Origin: Adiantum capillus-veneris | Taxonomy: Eukaryota > Streptophyta > Polypodiopsida > Polypodiales > Pteridaceae | NCBI GenBank assembly: GCA_014529385.2 | Contig: CM043955.1 | Location: forward strand, 139,737,108-139,801,107 | Reading direction: 5' to 3' | Length of the DNA: 64,000 nt | Part shown: positions 45,659-58,094 of the stretch, piece by piece | Layout of the letters: each line of letters begins with the position of its first letter | Numbering within the stretch: position 1 is the first letter of the stretch | Position numbers and translations under genes: made by a program | The notes under the pieces: generated by a model | Seen by the model: the letters and a program-made list of their open reading frames with translations, nothing else | What the model was told of the DNA's origin: nothing | The model's database searches: none

Positions 45659-47825
45659 GAAATGAAATGAAATGAATGTTATATTAACGTCTTCAAAAGG
45701 CCAAAATGACCTACGAGACCAAAAAGTTACAACGTGGTGAATCTGATACAATGTCTGAGTACCAAAAATAAAAAGGTATTGAAAAAGGGGTACAATAGAA
45801 TCCTCAACTACTAGATGTGAACTACGCAGCTAGCTAGAATTGTGTAGGATATGAGTAGGGGGGTGAAAGTAGTGATTGAGGGCTGATACAACACAATGTG
45901 GGTGTGTGTGTAGGGATATAATGGGTAAGAGCTGATACAAAGGCCGGTACAAGATGAGCAGGGTGTACAATCCTCAAAAGAGCTAAATCACAAGAGATCC
46001 ATCATCGGTCGTTGGCGGATCTCATCAATCTCCTCTATGGTCAGTAGTCTGACCGGGCGTTGTCCATGTCGGGCCAAAGTGATCCGAATCCTCTAATGCA
46101 ACCTCCGTTCCGTCGCTCGATCGATCAGCGTGCCTCTGGAGTCTGGTGTGAGGAGAATGTGAGCTCTGCTGTCGTAACTGCTCCTCCAATTGCCTAGTGT
46201 CCGCTCTAAAGAAGTCTGATCCGTCTCTGAGACTCGCTAGCCTCTCCTCTCATGAGGCTCTCTCTGTGTCTCCGCAGCTTGAGCAAAAACAATCCCAGAC
46301 ATCTCTGGCCCTTATAACCCATGACTCTAGGGAGTCATCCAAAGCCCTCTTTGAATAGCCAGTGAAAGCGGCTTTGTGTCTCATAGTAAACTGGGTAGTG
46401 GCATGTGTAGTGCAACTCTGTCTCAAGCTCCATGTGACATATAGGACATGTCATGGCCTCAGCTAGTACTCCGCTGTATCTAGATTCTACGAGACTCGAT
46501 CCGAAGCTGGTGTGAAGATGTGAGTATCTGGACAATAGCACATCGTATCCCATGAGATAAGTGGGTGTCTGTGTATCTGGGGCCTCCTCACAAAGCCATC
46601 CTCAGTAAGCTGGAGAAGATGCTCTCTATAGAAAGCCATCTTCGTGCCCAGTTCTTATGCCGATTGTGTCCAAGTCCTCTTTGTATCTAGCTGAGTCAGG
46701 TCGTGACGGATGAGCCTGGTGATCTCAGATTGTGTAATAGTCAGAGAGGGTGCATCCAATGAGTACTGGAAGGGGGGCAATATGTCCATGCTGAACCCAT
46801 GTATCTGAAACCATGATGTCATCTCCCCATACCAGTGTGTTGTATCTCCCTGCATAGCTAGTTGTCAAGAAGACTCAAGTGTTGGGCGGGTATATCTATC
46901 TTTGGGGAGGTCCCACAAGCAGTGTATAAAGGAGATTGATCTGGTAAGCGCCTCAAACACTAGTGGGGGGGCAGCTAGCTCTGCTCAAACAATGTCGTGG
47001 TATTGAAGCCTTGGCTCTAATAAGCCGCAAGATCATAGAGACCAGAGGCTTCTCCATGTCTCCCCATCCATCAGTACGACCCGACCTCTTGTGATGGTCC
47101 AATGAAGGCCCCCATATCTGAACTCCATAGAGCAATGCGGAAGCCACCAAAGTGTCAAAAACAAAGCTTTGTCCGAGGCTCCTAAAACTGAATCATCCTC
47201 TCCAATCCACCAATGCTGCATATGCTTTGGTCAGTCTAGTCTCTGCTACTCTCCTCAATGAAAATGTTGGTCCATTAAATACCACCCCAAGGTAGGTGTA
47301 AGCATCTGTATACTGGATCCACTGTCTCATGGCCGTATGTGAACGCGGGTGTTGATCTCTTGGTCCACTGTGGAGTGGTGTTAAACACCATAACCTTAGT
47401 TTTACCAAGGTTGCAGACAAACCATTGTCGTGGGCAAACCTATGCAAAGCATCCAACTGACGTTGCATACCCTCCGGAGAGTTGGAGATCAACACAATAT
47501 TATCAGAATATAACAATAATGGAATCCATGTCCTTGCCAGCAGTGCACCTCTATCACCCTCTCTCTCAATATAGTCAAAAATCTCATCCACATACATATC
47601 AAACAGAGTAGGAGAGAGAGGGGAGCCCTGCTTCACCCCGATAGTGGAGTGAACTAATGCAGATAACCCCTCTGGACTGCGTGCATGCCCCACTACTGAC
47701 CTATATAATGCCAGGATCCCCCAAATCAGCTTTGTGGGTACTCCCATCTCCTATAGTCTACCCATCAATCTAGCTCTGGGCACTATGTCAAATGCTTTGT
47801 GGAAGTCCACAAAGCTACAATTCTC
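45659..47825 (-). pseudogene. LINE reverse transcriptase C-terminal part and 3' end
   Basis: The minus frame 47747-47193 has MGVPTKLIWGILALYRSVVG, GVKQGSPLSPTLFDMYVDEI, WIPLLLYSDNIVLISNSPEG and AYTYLGVVF. The catalytic YADD is YSDN, so the enzyme is dead. Just upstream, FVDFHKAFDIVPRARLMGRL carries motif A. Downstream pieces (AKASIPRHC, SFIHCLWDLPKDRYTRP-like, CPICHMELETELHYTCHYPV) are the thumb and zinc-knuckle-like end, colinear with 32863-34455. Confidence 0.88.
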
Positions 47826-48969
47826 CAACGAACTAAGGGAACGAGATGCACGTTCGTTAGAGGATTCCGATGAAGAAAGTGGTCAGATGATAGTGTATCT
47901 CAGGGTTCCGACGACTGAGGCTAACGTGTCAGCGGATAGGGCAGGCCAATGAGGCTAGCCACACATCCCGGGGCATAAGGGAAGAAAGTAAAGGGAATCA
48001 GCTGGTAGATCAGAGAATTCCACAGATCCAGATTAAGGTGTCAAGGACAGGGAGGCCAACAAGACTATCAATAGGTCACAGGGCACGAGAAAAGCACAGA
48101 AAGGTAGCTAGGTCCATTGGATAATTTGGTCAAGGGTACCTTTTGGCCCTCGATGCAAAGTGGATGGAGGAGGAGAACCTCCCAAATCCTCTTCACAGAG
48201 AGTTGCACCATGAAGCTTTTCGGCTATTAGCACTGTTTATGCCAAAAGTTACCGATGAATCAGCAAGTTGAATCTAGTGCGGTGCGGACGGCACAAGAGG
48301 GGAGCTACTCCACTCCTTTGTCACAGATTGCCTAGATTGAATAAAGTCACTAATTTCTCATTGAGATTTTAGGGATAATGACATTCTGACACTATTTGTG
48401 CGGAATGACTTTATAAACAGAAGTGCATTGAATTGAAAATTTCCTTGATTGAACTGAAAACATGTACCATGTGTGTATTGTTAATATTTGTTAGAGACAT
48501 GTAGAGAAAGATGAACTGTCTGCAGCATTTTGTTTGATGAATGATTTGAACTTAGTACATCTAGACATTTGTTAAAGAGGCGAGATCTGGATATGATGGC
48601 TAATTGAATATAACTGAATGAGATTCCAGTACATCAAGATGTCTATCTGGATGAGATGACTGGATACTGTTGTGAGTCCATTAAGAGTTCCGGCAGGATA
48701 AGATGACTACACGATGATTTAGGTGCATCAAGAGTTCTAGATTGAATGAGATGGCTAGATTGAATGATTGAAACACAAGTGTTCCATGTGAACTAAGTGT
48801 CTGATTTTGTAAAATACATGCTCTGTGGATGTAGTGTCTTGTGGAGATGGTCATGGGCATGGTTTGCTTGATTGAAATGAGGATCTGAATCTGATAGTAA
48901 CAAGATTTAGCATATTAAGATATTCATGAAAAGATCAATGCGGTCAAGATGTGAATGCTAAATGGTTAC

Positions 48970-49420
48970 TGTCACAATCTTGGTCACCTCCAAGACGAGA
49001 ATCCAACACGACACACGAGAAAATCACTTTAAATACTTCAAAACTTTAAAATCACAGTTCAATTTTGGTCGACACGGCCTGGCGTAGTTCCGTGCCCAAA
49101 GAGATTGGCCCCAAAGACTCGCGCCCCTTTCGATATTTCTTTTGTATTAAACTTTGAGCCCTGCCACATCAGCAGCCAGCATGAAAAGTGAAAATCCGTA
49201 CAACCCTGCCACATCAACAACCAGCGTGAAAAGCGAAAATCCGTATAATCTACCACGTCAACAACCTATCAACGCAAATCACGAAAATCCATACTGGTCC
49301 ACCACGTCAGCAGTCAGCACAAAATCAAGGATGTTCGTATTGTTCTGCCACGTCAGCCACCTGTCGTACAGCTTGCCACGTCATCTAATGTGTGTATTGC
49401 CACATCATCAGTTTGTGACA
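48970..49420 (-). repeat. 3' LTR of E4
   Basis: Partner of 60739-61258. Shorter by about 70 bp. Rich in CCACGTCAGCA/CCACATCAGCA words. Confidence 0.92.
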
Positions 49421-50047
49421 TACCCTCTTCTTGAAATAATTGTAATCGCCCTCGATTACGCCTGCAAAACAGACAGAGGCCATAAACCAATTAAGTAGAC
49501 ACTGACTCTAAGTACCGACGCACTAGACAATACACATCCAGTACTTGTACAAAGAACGACAGTCACATCACATAAGATCACATTCACATTCACATCACAT
49601 AGAATCTAGGACCGTGATTCTTGACAATGTATTTAGCAATCGCATCTAGATCCGCACAAGACCTCATTGATGTCGATTTAACCAATCCCATATCGCAATC
49701 ACGTCCAAAGATTGTGAGACTGAAATGCTACAGTCATTCGGTCAATCATTCCACTCAAGCACTATCGTGTGCGAGTAATCATCTTCAGGGATCCCAAGTC
49801 AAAGTTCTCTCTCTCATAAAGTCATTCAGCAAAATACTGTCAACACATCAGTATCCCTCAAACCCAAAGGGAAATCAGTGACTTTATTCCATCCAAGTAA
49901 TTTGTGACAAAGGAGCGGAGTAACTCCCCTCTTGTGCGGTCCCACCTGCACCAGATTCAACCCGCTGATCTGTGGGAACTCTTGGAATAGGCACAGCTAG
50001 ACCAAAAGCGTCGAGGTAAAGTTCCAAATTTGAGGAGTATCTGCTAG
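49421..50047 (-). other. E4 3' internal region and end of chromodomain
   Basis: Non-coding 3' region with the GTAATCGAGGGCGATTACAA stretch (minus strand) shared by the family. The chromodomain tail is next to the E5 insertion point. Confidence 0.7.
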
Positions 50048-50052
50048 GTCCT

Positions 50053-50704
50053 TGTAACAGATTTGGACACTCCAAGTCAAGAATCTACCGCGACAGCGCC
50101 AAATAACCACTTCAAAATAGTTCACAGTTCACAATTGATTCAACACTGGCTCGACGGAGTTCCGTGCCTAGAAATATTGGCCCCAAAGATTGGCGCCCCT
50201 TTCGGTATTTCTATTGTATTAAACTGAGTTCAAAGTACAAAAGTGCGGGCAGGCACTCACACTCAAACTCTGCGTCCAGATGCACTAAGTTGTGAGAGGC
50301 CAGCCCGTTTATTTAAAGGTTACATGGGATGCCAAAAGCAGAGCCCCAAAAGCTGAAAATCAAAAGCTCTCTAAAAGTAAAGCATTAGATTTTTCTCTCT
50401 CTCTCTCTTGCTTAATAAAATAAAGCAAAGACGCTTTCTCTCTCTCCCAATTGCATGGAAAAAGCAATGCCAAAAAGCTATGCCCAAAAACTGCCGCAAA
50501 ACTGCTTTCCGGAAAATCCGCAGCAAATCACGGAGGCGTTCGTACAGCTGCCACGTGTCAACAATTAGGGTTAGGGTTTTCCTACAGTTAGGGTTAGATT
50601 TTCCTGCAATTAGGGTTAGGGTTTCCTGCAATTAGGGTTTCTTGCAGAGGGTGTGTGTGTGTGTGTGTGTGTATAGCGGTCAGCCACGTCATCACCTTGT
50701 GACA
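50053..50704 (-). repeat. 3' LTR of E5
   Basis: Minus-strand TGTCACAAGGTGATGAC ... CTGTTACA. Related to the E1 LTR. Contains a telomere-like AACCCTAA cluster at 50567-50640 and a GT run near 50652-50672. Confidence 0.92.
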
Positions 50705-51804
50705 TACCCCCCTCTTGAAAGCATTGTAATCGCCCTCGATTACGCCTGCAAAACAGACAGAAGCCATAAACTACCTTAGCAGACACTGATTGTTAGTACC
50801 TACGTACTAGGAACACACATCTAGCACATGTACCAATCGACAATCACATCACATGACATTCAACATTCATTCGGATCTTAGACCATGATTTATAGCAATG
50901 TAGCTAGTAATCGCATCTAGATCCAGTCGGGACCTCATAGATGGCCGATTGACTAACCCCTATTGCAACCATGTCTATTCGAGATCAATTAGACCAAAAT
51001 GCTACAGTCATTTTGTCTATCAGTTCCTACACTTAAAAACAAGTCAAGAACAAATCAATTTCATATTCAGGAATTCCATTTCATAAAGTCATACAGCAAA
51101 ATACTGTCAACTCTCAGTATCCCTGAAGCTCAAAGAGACATCAGTGACTCTAGTATTCTAAAAATCGAGGTATCTGTTGACAAAGGAGCGGAGTAACTCC
51201 CCTCTTGTGCATCCCACTGCACCAGATCTCCGGCCAAGCTAAATTCTGGGTTCCATTTGGAATAGACTATGCTAAACCAAAAGCTTCAAGGTAAAGTTTC
51301 ACAATCTGAGGAATATCTGCTAGGTCCTCCTCCTCCATCCACTTCGCATCCAATGCAGGATAGTTCTTGAACTTAAACCAAGAACCGCCTTCTTACTTTA
51401 CCTTTATTCTTTGTGTCCTTATGTGCCAAAATCTGATCAAGAACAAGAATCTCCTCGTTTCCTCTACTTCGGGTTGCTCATCGGGCTCCCCATCATCAGG
51501 TACATCACCTTTGAAAGGTTTCGAGAGACTCACATGGAATGCATTATGAATCTGTTAGGCAGTTTCAGACGGAAGGAGACATCATTGATCTTTTTCGAGA
51601 TCTGGAAAGGTCCGTAGTATCACATACTAAGCTTTGGAAAAAGCCTCTCCTTTCCCTTTTCTTTCTCAGACGTGCCTTCTCAAAACGTAAGAGCACCCAA
51701 TCATCCTCCTTCAATTTCAAATCGCGACGATGACGAACCGCTGCCTTTTTTTATCGTTCTTGAGATTTCTGCAAAGCCTCGCGGACTTTGGTAAAAGCCG
51801 TATC
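50705..51804 (-). repeat. E5 3' internal region, copy A
   Basis: Purine tract side (TTTCAAGAGGGGGGTA on the minus strand) followed by the non-coding region and chromodomain coding sequence. From about 50999 it is nearly identical to copy B (52311-53118). Confidence 0.8.
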
Positions 51805-54100
51805 TGTAACAGACTTGGACACTCCAAGTCAAGAATCAACCGGACAACACCAAATAACCACTTCAAAACAGTTCATAGTTCACAGTTCACAATTTAATTC
51901 GACACTAGCCCGGCGGAGTTCCGTGCCTTGAGATATTGGGCCCAAAGACTGGCGCACCTTTCGGTATTTCTTTTTGTATTAATCTGAGTTCAAAGTACAA
52001 GAGTGCAGGCAGGCGCTCACACTCAGACTCTGCGTCCAGATTCTCTTAGTTGTGAGTGGCCTACCCACTTATTTAAAGAGTCCAAGGGTTGCCAAAAGCA
52101 GAGCCCCAAAAGCTGCAATCAAAAGCTTCTTGAAAAATAAAGCAAGAAACTCTTGCTCTCTCATTCTTGCTTAATAAAAATAAAGCAAAAAGCTTCTCTC
52201 TCTCTTTCTCAACTTGCGTAGGAAAAGCAAGTCTAAAAGCTGCCCACAGAAAAAGCTTCCTCTGGTCCTGGCTGCCGAAAATCACGCCGTAAATTGTGGA
52301 GATTCCGTACTACTGGCAGTCATTTCATCTATCAGTTCCTGCACTTAAAAACAAGTCAAGAACAAATCAATTTCATATTCAAGAATTCCATTTCATAAAG
52401 TCATACAGCAAAATACTGTCAACTCTCAGTATCCCTGAAGCTCAAAGAGACATCAGTGACTCTAGTATTCTAAAAATCGAGGTATCTGTTGACAAAGGAG
52501 CGGAGTAACTCCCCTCTTGTGCATCCCACTGCACCAGATCTCCGGCCAAGCTAAATTCTGGGTTCCATTTGGAATAGACTATGCTAAACCAAAAGCTTCA
52601 AGGTAAAGTTTCACAATCTGAGGAATATCTGCTAGGTCCTCCTCCTCCATCCACTTCGCATCCAATGCAGGATAGTTCTTGAACTTAAACCAAGAACCGC
52701 CTTCTTACTTTACCTTTATTCTTTGTGTCCTTATGTGCCAAAATCTGATCAAGAACAAGAATCTCCTCGTTTTCCTCTACTTCGGGTTGCTCATCGGGCT
52801 CCCCATCATCAGGTACATCACCTTTGAAAGGTTTCGAGAGACTCACATGGAATGCATTATGAATCTGTTAGGCAGTTTCAGACGGAAGGAGACATCATTG
52901 ATCTTTTTCGAGATCTGGAAAGGTCCGTAGTATCACATACTAAGCTTTGGAAAAAGCCTCTCCTTTCCCTTTTTCTTTCTCAGACGTGCCTTCTCAAAAC
53001 GTAAGAGCACCCAATCATCCTCCTTCAATTTCAAATCGCGACGATGACGAACCGCTGCCTTTTTTTATCGTTCTTGAGATTTCTGCAAAGCCTCGCGGAC
53101 TTTGGTAAAAGCCGTATCTGTAACAGACTTGGACACTCCAAGTCAAGAATCAACCGGACAACACCAAATAACCACTTCAAAACAGTTCATAGTTCACAGT
53201 TCACAATTTAATTCGACACTGGCCCGGCGGAGTTCCGTGCCTTGGGATATTGGGCCCAAAGACTGGCGCACCTTTCGGTATTTCTTTTTGTATTAATCTG
53301 AGTTCAAAGTACAAGAGTGCAGGCAGGCGCTCACACTCAGACTCTGCGTCCAGATTCTCTTAGTTGTGAGTGGCCTACCCACTTATTTAAAGAGTCCAAG
53401 GGTTGCCAAAAGCAGAGCCCCAAAAGCTGCAATCAAAAGCTTCTTGAAAAATAAAGCAAGAAACTCTTGCTCTCTCATTCTTGCTTAATAAAAATAAAGC
53501 AAAAAGCTTCTCTCTCTCTTTCTCAACTTGCGTAGGAAAAGCAAGTCTAAAAGCTGCCCACAGAAAAAGCTTCCTCTGGTCCTGGCTGCCGAAAATCACG
53601 CCGTAAATTGTGGAGATTCCGTACTACTGGCAGTCATTTCATCTATCAGTTCCTACACTTAAAAACAAGTCAAGAACAAATCAGTTTCATATTCGGGAAT
53701 TCCATTTCATAAAGTCGTACAGCAGAATACTGTCAGCTCTCGGTATCCCTGAAGCTCAAAGAGACATCACTGACTCTAGTATTCTAAAAATCGAGGCATC
53801 TGTTGACAAAGGAGCGGAGTAACTCCCCTCTTGTGCATCCCACTGCACCAGATCTCCGGCCAAGCTGACTTCTTGGTTCCATTTGGAATAGACTATGCTA
53901 AACCAAAAGCTCAAGGTAAAGTTTCACAATCTGAGGAATATCTGCTAAGTCCTCCTCCTCCATCCACTTCGCATCCAATGCAGGATAGTTCTTGAACTTA
54001 ACCAAGAACCGCCTTCTTACTTTACCTTTATTCTTTGTGTCCTTATGTGCCAAAATCTAATCAGGAACAATGATCTCCTCGTTTTCCTCTACTTCGGGTT
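51805..54100 (-). repeat. Tandem 1.31-kb LTR-plus-internal units in E5
   Basis: A truncated LTR (51805-52310) is joined to internal copy B (52311-53118). It is then repeated almost identically: LTR at 53119-53624 joined to internal copy C from 53625. The period is 1314 bp for the LTRs and 1312 bp between copies A and B. Copies A and B are nearly identical. Copy C, which continues into the rest of the element, is more diverged. The truncated LTRs lack their U3 end (they stop at CCGTACTACTGGCAGTCATT). Confidence 0.88.
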
Positions 54101-54380
54101 GCTCATCGGGCTCCCCATCATCAGGCACATCACTCTCGAAAGGTTTCAAGAGACTCACATGAAATGCATTGTGATTTCATGCATTGTGAATCCTCCAAGT
54201 GTCAGGCAGTTTCAGACAGAAGGAGACATCATTGATCTTTTCGGAGATCTCGAAAGGTCAATAGTATCGCATACTATGCTTTGGAAAAAGCCTCTCATTT
54301 CCCTTTTTCTTTCCCAGTCGTGCCTTCTCAAAACGTAAGAGCACCCAATCATCCTCCTTTGATTTCAAATTGCGACGATG
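53880..54380 (-). pseudogene. E5 integrase C-terminus and chromodomain (copy C)
   Basis: On the minus strand, sequence for a charged linker and chromodomain homologous to E1 43299-43745 can be followed: KVRRRFLVKFKNYPALDAKW and MEEEDLADIPQIVKLYL-like. It includes an extra short duplication near 54165-54185 (TTTCATGCATTGTGA). Copies A and B carry the same region. Confidence 0.7.
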
Positions 54381-54398
54381 GCGATCCACTACCTTTTT

Positions 54399-55070
54399 CT
54401 ATCGTTCTTGAGATTTCTGCAAAGCCTCGCACGTGTCTAAGTCGCGCGTATACTCATCAGCTTCAAACATCTTATCTTTTGTGCTTAGGAAGGGTGGAAC
54501 CTTCGCAGCACCTTCAACAATCTCAAATGGCACCTTCCCCGTCGAAGAGTGTATCGTGTTATTGTAGGCAAATTCCACCAAAGGTAAATACTTTTCCCAT
54601 TGAGTCTTCTGATCTGAGATGTAAGACTTCAATAAATCTAAAACCACTGAATTGGCAATCTCAGATTGCCCGTCAGTCTGCGGGTGGAAAGATGAGGAGA
54701 ACTGCAACCGGTGCCAATGATTTCCCAAATTGCCTTCCAAAACAAACTCGTAAATCTGGGTTCCTGTCGAAGACAATCGTCTCAGGCATGCCACGTAATC
54801 TAAAAATATGGGCCACAAACAGTCTTAATGAAATGAGCATGCTTGATAAATCTGTCAATAACAGTCCAGATACCATCGTGACCACTCTGTGTTCTCAGGA
54901 AATCAAAAATGAAATCCATTGCAATACTTTCCCATGGGCGGGTGGGTATGGGCAAAGGCTGTAACAATCCCCGTGCTTTATGCCTATCAACTTGGCCTTC
55001 TGGCATACTAAGCAACTGCGCACAAACTCTTCCACATGAGTCTCGACCAAAAGAAGTATCTTTCTACCCC
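54399..55070 (-). pseudogene. E5 integrase core
   Basis: Minus-strand blocks in two frames: MPEGQVDRHKARGLLQPLPI, PTRPWESIAMDFIFDFLRTQ and GIWTVIDRFIKHAHFIKT (core start with catalytic Asp in MDFI). Then HIFRLRGMPETIVFDRNPDL (second Asp), [20 protein letters not shown] (with the conserved Glu after GQSE), and KTQWEKYLPLVEFAYNNTIH then SSTGKVPFEIVEG. One frameshift near 54800 separates the halves. The catalytic D,D,E set is readable. Confidence 0.85.
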
Positions 55071-55072
55071 TT

Positions 55073-56012
55073 TCATGGTGGTAGCAACGTCGCGATGACC
55101 CATAAAAGTGGGCAGTGGCATTCAGTCATAACCTTTTCCCTCAACGGTTGTGTAAGGCACAACATGGTTTTCCTCATCAAGTAGCCATCCCGAATGGAAT
55201 ATCCAGCTATTGTCTCCCCATCCCGTATCCGTGTGAAAACGTCTGCAAAATCCGTATCTATGGCATACTGGTCGACCATATCCTCGAAGCTCCTATGATG
55301 TATCACGGAATTAGCCAGAACCAACGGCTTCCAAGACAAAGCATCTGCCACCAAATTCTTATGTCCCTAAACATGGACCATCTGGAAGTGAAACTGTGAC
55401 AAGATGTTCGCCCACCGCATCTGCTTTTCCGATAGCTGCTTCTGTGACAAGAAGTAGCGCGAACTCTGATGGTCTGTAAAGACAATAAAATCCGCTCCGA
55501 GTAGGTAATGCCGCCACTAAGTAAGAGCATGGATAACTACCAAAAGCTCTTTCTCATAAATCTGTGCTGTCATTTCCGGGCTTGAGAACAATCGGCTCTC
55601 GTAAGCAATGACATGGCATTCTTGCATTAAGACCGCACCCAGACTACCACCACAAGCATCACAATATACTTCAAATGACTTCTACAAGTTCGGCAAAGTC
55701 AAAATTGGTCCCGTACTCAATTTCTCTTTCAAAGTCTGAAAGGCATTCACCTCTATGGGTCCCCACAAGAAAGGGACTCTTTCTGTGTCAAAACATGCAA
55801 AGGGGAAGCAACCTCTACAAACTTTCGAATGAACCGCCTATAGTACGAACACAATCCCAAGAAGCTTCTAACTTCATGGACATTCTTCAAATCGGGCCAA
55901 TCTCTATCTTGGTCGGATCCATCTTGACCGGATCCATCTTGTCTTTCTCTGCATTAGTCACTAACTTGTGATCTCGTAATGCCTGAAAGACCTGAAGCAG
56001 ATGATCTCTATG
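55073..56012 (-). pseudogene. E5 RNase H and integrase zinc-binding region
   Basis: On the minus strand from the end of reverse transcriptase: the FVDPxK-like tether region, RYFLSQKQLSEKQMRWANIL then SQFHFQMVH, and MVADALSWKPLVLANSV (consensus NVVADALSR). Next are RDGYLMRK and REKVMTECHCPLLWVIATLL, the latter corresponding to the HHCC zinc finger. Frames change several times. Confidence 0.75.
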
Positions 56013-57584
56013 TTATGCCTCATTCTTGGAGAAAACAATGATATCGTCAAAGAAAGTGCCAATAAATAGCCTGTACTCTCCAAAAATCATGTCCATCATC
56101 CGGTTAAATGTCGCAGGAGCATTGGTTAAACCAAAAGGCATCACCAAAAACTCAAATAACCCAAAAGTCGTCCGAAAGGCTGTCTTGTAGACATCTCCTG
56201 GCACGATTCTGATCTGATGATATCCACTCTTCAAATCAATCCTGCTAAAACACGAGGATCCTTGTAATCTGTCGAGTATATCATCGATCCTAGGAATCGG
56301 AAATATGTTCTTGATGGTGATTTTGTTGAGAGCTCTATAATCGATGCACATTCTCCAAGATCCATCTTTCTTCAAAACCAACAGCACTGGAGAGCAATAC
56401 GGTGAAGTACTAGGCTGGACAAGACCCTTTTCCAAGAGGTCTTTCACTTGGTTCATAATCTCTTCATTTTGTACTCGGCTCACACGGTAAGGTGGCTGGT
56501 TCGGTGGCGTGCTTCCAGGTATCAGATCAATAGTATGATCTTCAGGACGAGCACGTGGTAACTCGCCTGGCAGGCCCTCTGAGAAGCAATTGGCATGAGA
56601 GTGGAGAAAATCTTGGCGTTCTTTATCAAGTATAGACATATTTGTCCTATCCTCATCACTCAACTCTTTCATAAAGATCGAGTAAACAAACAGACTGGAT
56701 TTCATTAATTTTGAAATGGCCGAAGCCGATACAATAGGGACAGAATCGCCCTTAAGTTTTATATCAAGTACAATGGTTCTGCCCTTCTCTGTAGTCAATG
56801 TCGCTTTCCTCGCCCGATAGGCGACCACGGCGTTGTTCTTGTGGTACCAGGGAATTCCCAAGAGAACATCACAACCTTCCAAAGGCATTATGTAAAAGTC
56901 CTCATGCCCCAAATACCCCTGACAATGCAACCGAAGTTTGCCAATGACAGGTGTAATGGCTACGTCCCTGCCGAGTGCCGCTAGAACAGCCTCCGCAAGT
57001 GGTCCCATCCGATCGGGAGTGATCTCGAGCCGCGCAATCAATTCCGGTGAAATGAAGTTGGCCTTGGCTCCTCCATCAAAGAAGATCAGGGCCTCTTGGT
57101 CTTTCACTTTGCCCCAAGCTCGGCAAAGTTCTGTACTCTCGTCCAACGTGTTGGGATCGGTACCCACGCAATCTGGAACCAGTCCTGTTTTCATCTTGCC
57201 TTTTCTTCCACGTTCCTCAGCTGCTCTCAAACTCTCAGGCCTTTCGTCGCCCTTGTCGTTATGTTCTTTCTGTGCCTTTTTAGGGCACTTCGCGGAGATA
57301 TGGCCAGTTTCCTCCCATCCAAAGCACTTTCCCTCCCTGATGAAGCGAGCCCGCTCCTGAGGAGTAAGCTTGGGTCGTGCATCTTTCTTTTCTGAGTTGC
57401 TCTCTCTCTTTCTACTTTCATTTGTCAAAGTCTGTTCAGCTCTTTGTGTCATGATCTCATCGGTGGGGTAAGTCAGACTGCCAGAGTGGATGGCAAAACC
57501 TCGTTTCGCATGACTCATCAACTCCTGAATAGAAGCTGACTTTTGTTCCAAGCAGTGATCTCGGATCTCCGTAGGTAGACCCAA
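56013..57584 (-). CDS. E5 gag C-terminus, protease and reverse transcriptase
   Basis: The longest frame in the window (523 codons). Residues 1-60 are the end of the gag domain ([20 protein letters not shown]). A zinc knuckle [14 protein letters not shown] follows at about 107-120, with the second Cys replaced by Trp. Protease starts near 180 with [13 protein letters not shown], where the catalytic D-S/T-G is D-G-G. Next is [20 protein letters not shown]. Reverse transcriptase covers about 350-523: [54 protein letters not shown] and FFDDIIVFS, where the YxDD Tyr is Phe. The frame opens inside gag, so the ATG is not a true start; the gag N-terminus lies upstream in another frame. Same family as E1 and the gypsy at 15-28 kb. 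Confidence 0.92.
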   Translation of the reverse strand: MGLPTEIRDHCLEQKSASIQELMSHAKRGFAIHSGSLTYPTDEIMTQRAEQTLTNESRKRESNSEKKDARPKLTPQERARFIREGKCFGWEETGHISAKCPKKAQKEHNDKGDERPESLRAAEERGRKGKMKTGLVPDCVGTDPNTLDESTELCRAWGKVKDQEALIFFDGGAKANFISPELIARLEITPDRMGPLAEAVLAALGRDVAITPVIGKLRLHCQGYLGHEDFYIMPLEGCDVLLGIPWYHKNNAVVAYRARKATLTTEKGRTIVLDIKLKGDSVPIVSASAISKLMKSSLFVYSIFMKELSDEDRTNMSILDKERQDFLHSHANCFSEGLPGELPRARPEDHTIDLIPGSTPPNQPPYRVSRVQNEEIMNQVKDLLEKGLVQPSTSPYCSPVLLVLKKDGSWRMCIDYRALNKITIKNIFPIPRIDDILDRLQGSSCFSRIDLKSGYHQIRIVPGDVYKTAFRTTFGLFEFLVMPFGLTNAPATFNRMMDMIFGEYRLFIGTFFDDIIVFSKNEA

Positions 57585-58094
57585 GGCAAACCGCTCATCT
57601 GTTCTTTGAACGAGATCTTCTTAAATGAAGAGGCGGGTAGAAAAGAGCTACAGAATCTCTCGCAATAAGCGTCCATTGTATCTTTCTTGGCCATCCGAGG
57701 ATGGTTCCAAGCAGTTCGTATATCACGTTCATACTCTCGAGTCAACCAAGAAGAAATAAAAAGCCTCTTGAATTTCAGCCATTTAACTGGCGCAGTCTTA
57801 CTTAATAGAAGCGTGGACCACCAAGTTCGAGCATTCCCCTTAAAGTAAGAGGCAGCTCTCTGAATCTTAAGAGTGCTCTAAGTAACGTCATCCTACAAAA
57901 GCGATGTCAAACTGCTGTACAAAAGACAAAGCCTTCGAAACATCTCTATATCCCGAAAACGTGTCAAATTTAATCGAATGTCCACCTTCCTTAAACTCTC
58001 GAACTTTCTTGCTTTTGTCTTCCAGAAAGTCATACTGGTTGATTCTTCTTTGCATAAAGGTTGTTGTCGCCAGAGTCTAAATTGTCTGTAGAAG
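57518..58094 (-). pseudogene. E5 gag N-terminal and capsid region
   Basis: Minus-strand pieces: FWKTKARKFESLRKVDIRLN and RDIEMFRRL (58020-57900 region), then TREYERDIRTAWNHPRMAKK and [20 protein letters not shown]. The last ends with a one-base shift before the long protease frame at about 57600. The 5' end is lost at the junction with the LTR fragment at about 58095. Confidence 0.8.

Noticed and set aside
56938-57395. Plus-strand frames of 99-140 codons over the E5 protease
   Set aside because: Antisense shadows of the minus-strand gag-protease frame.
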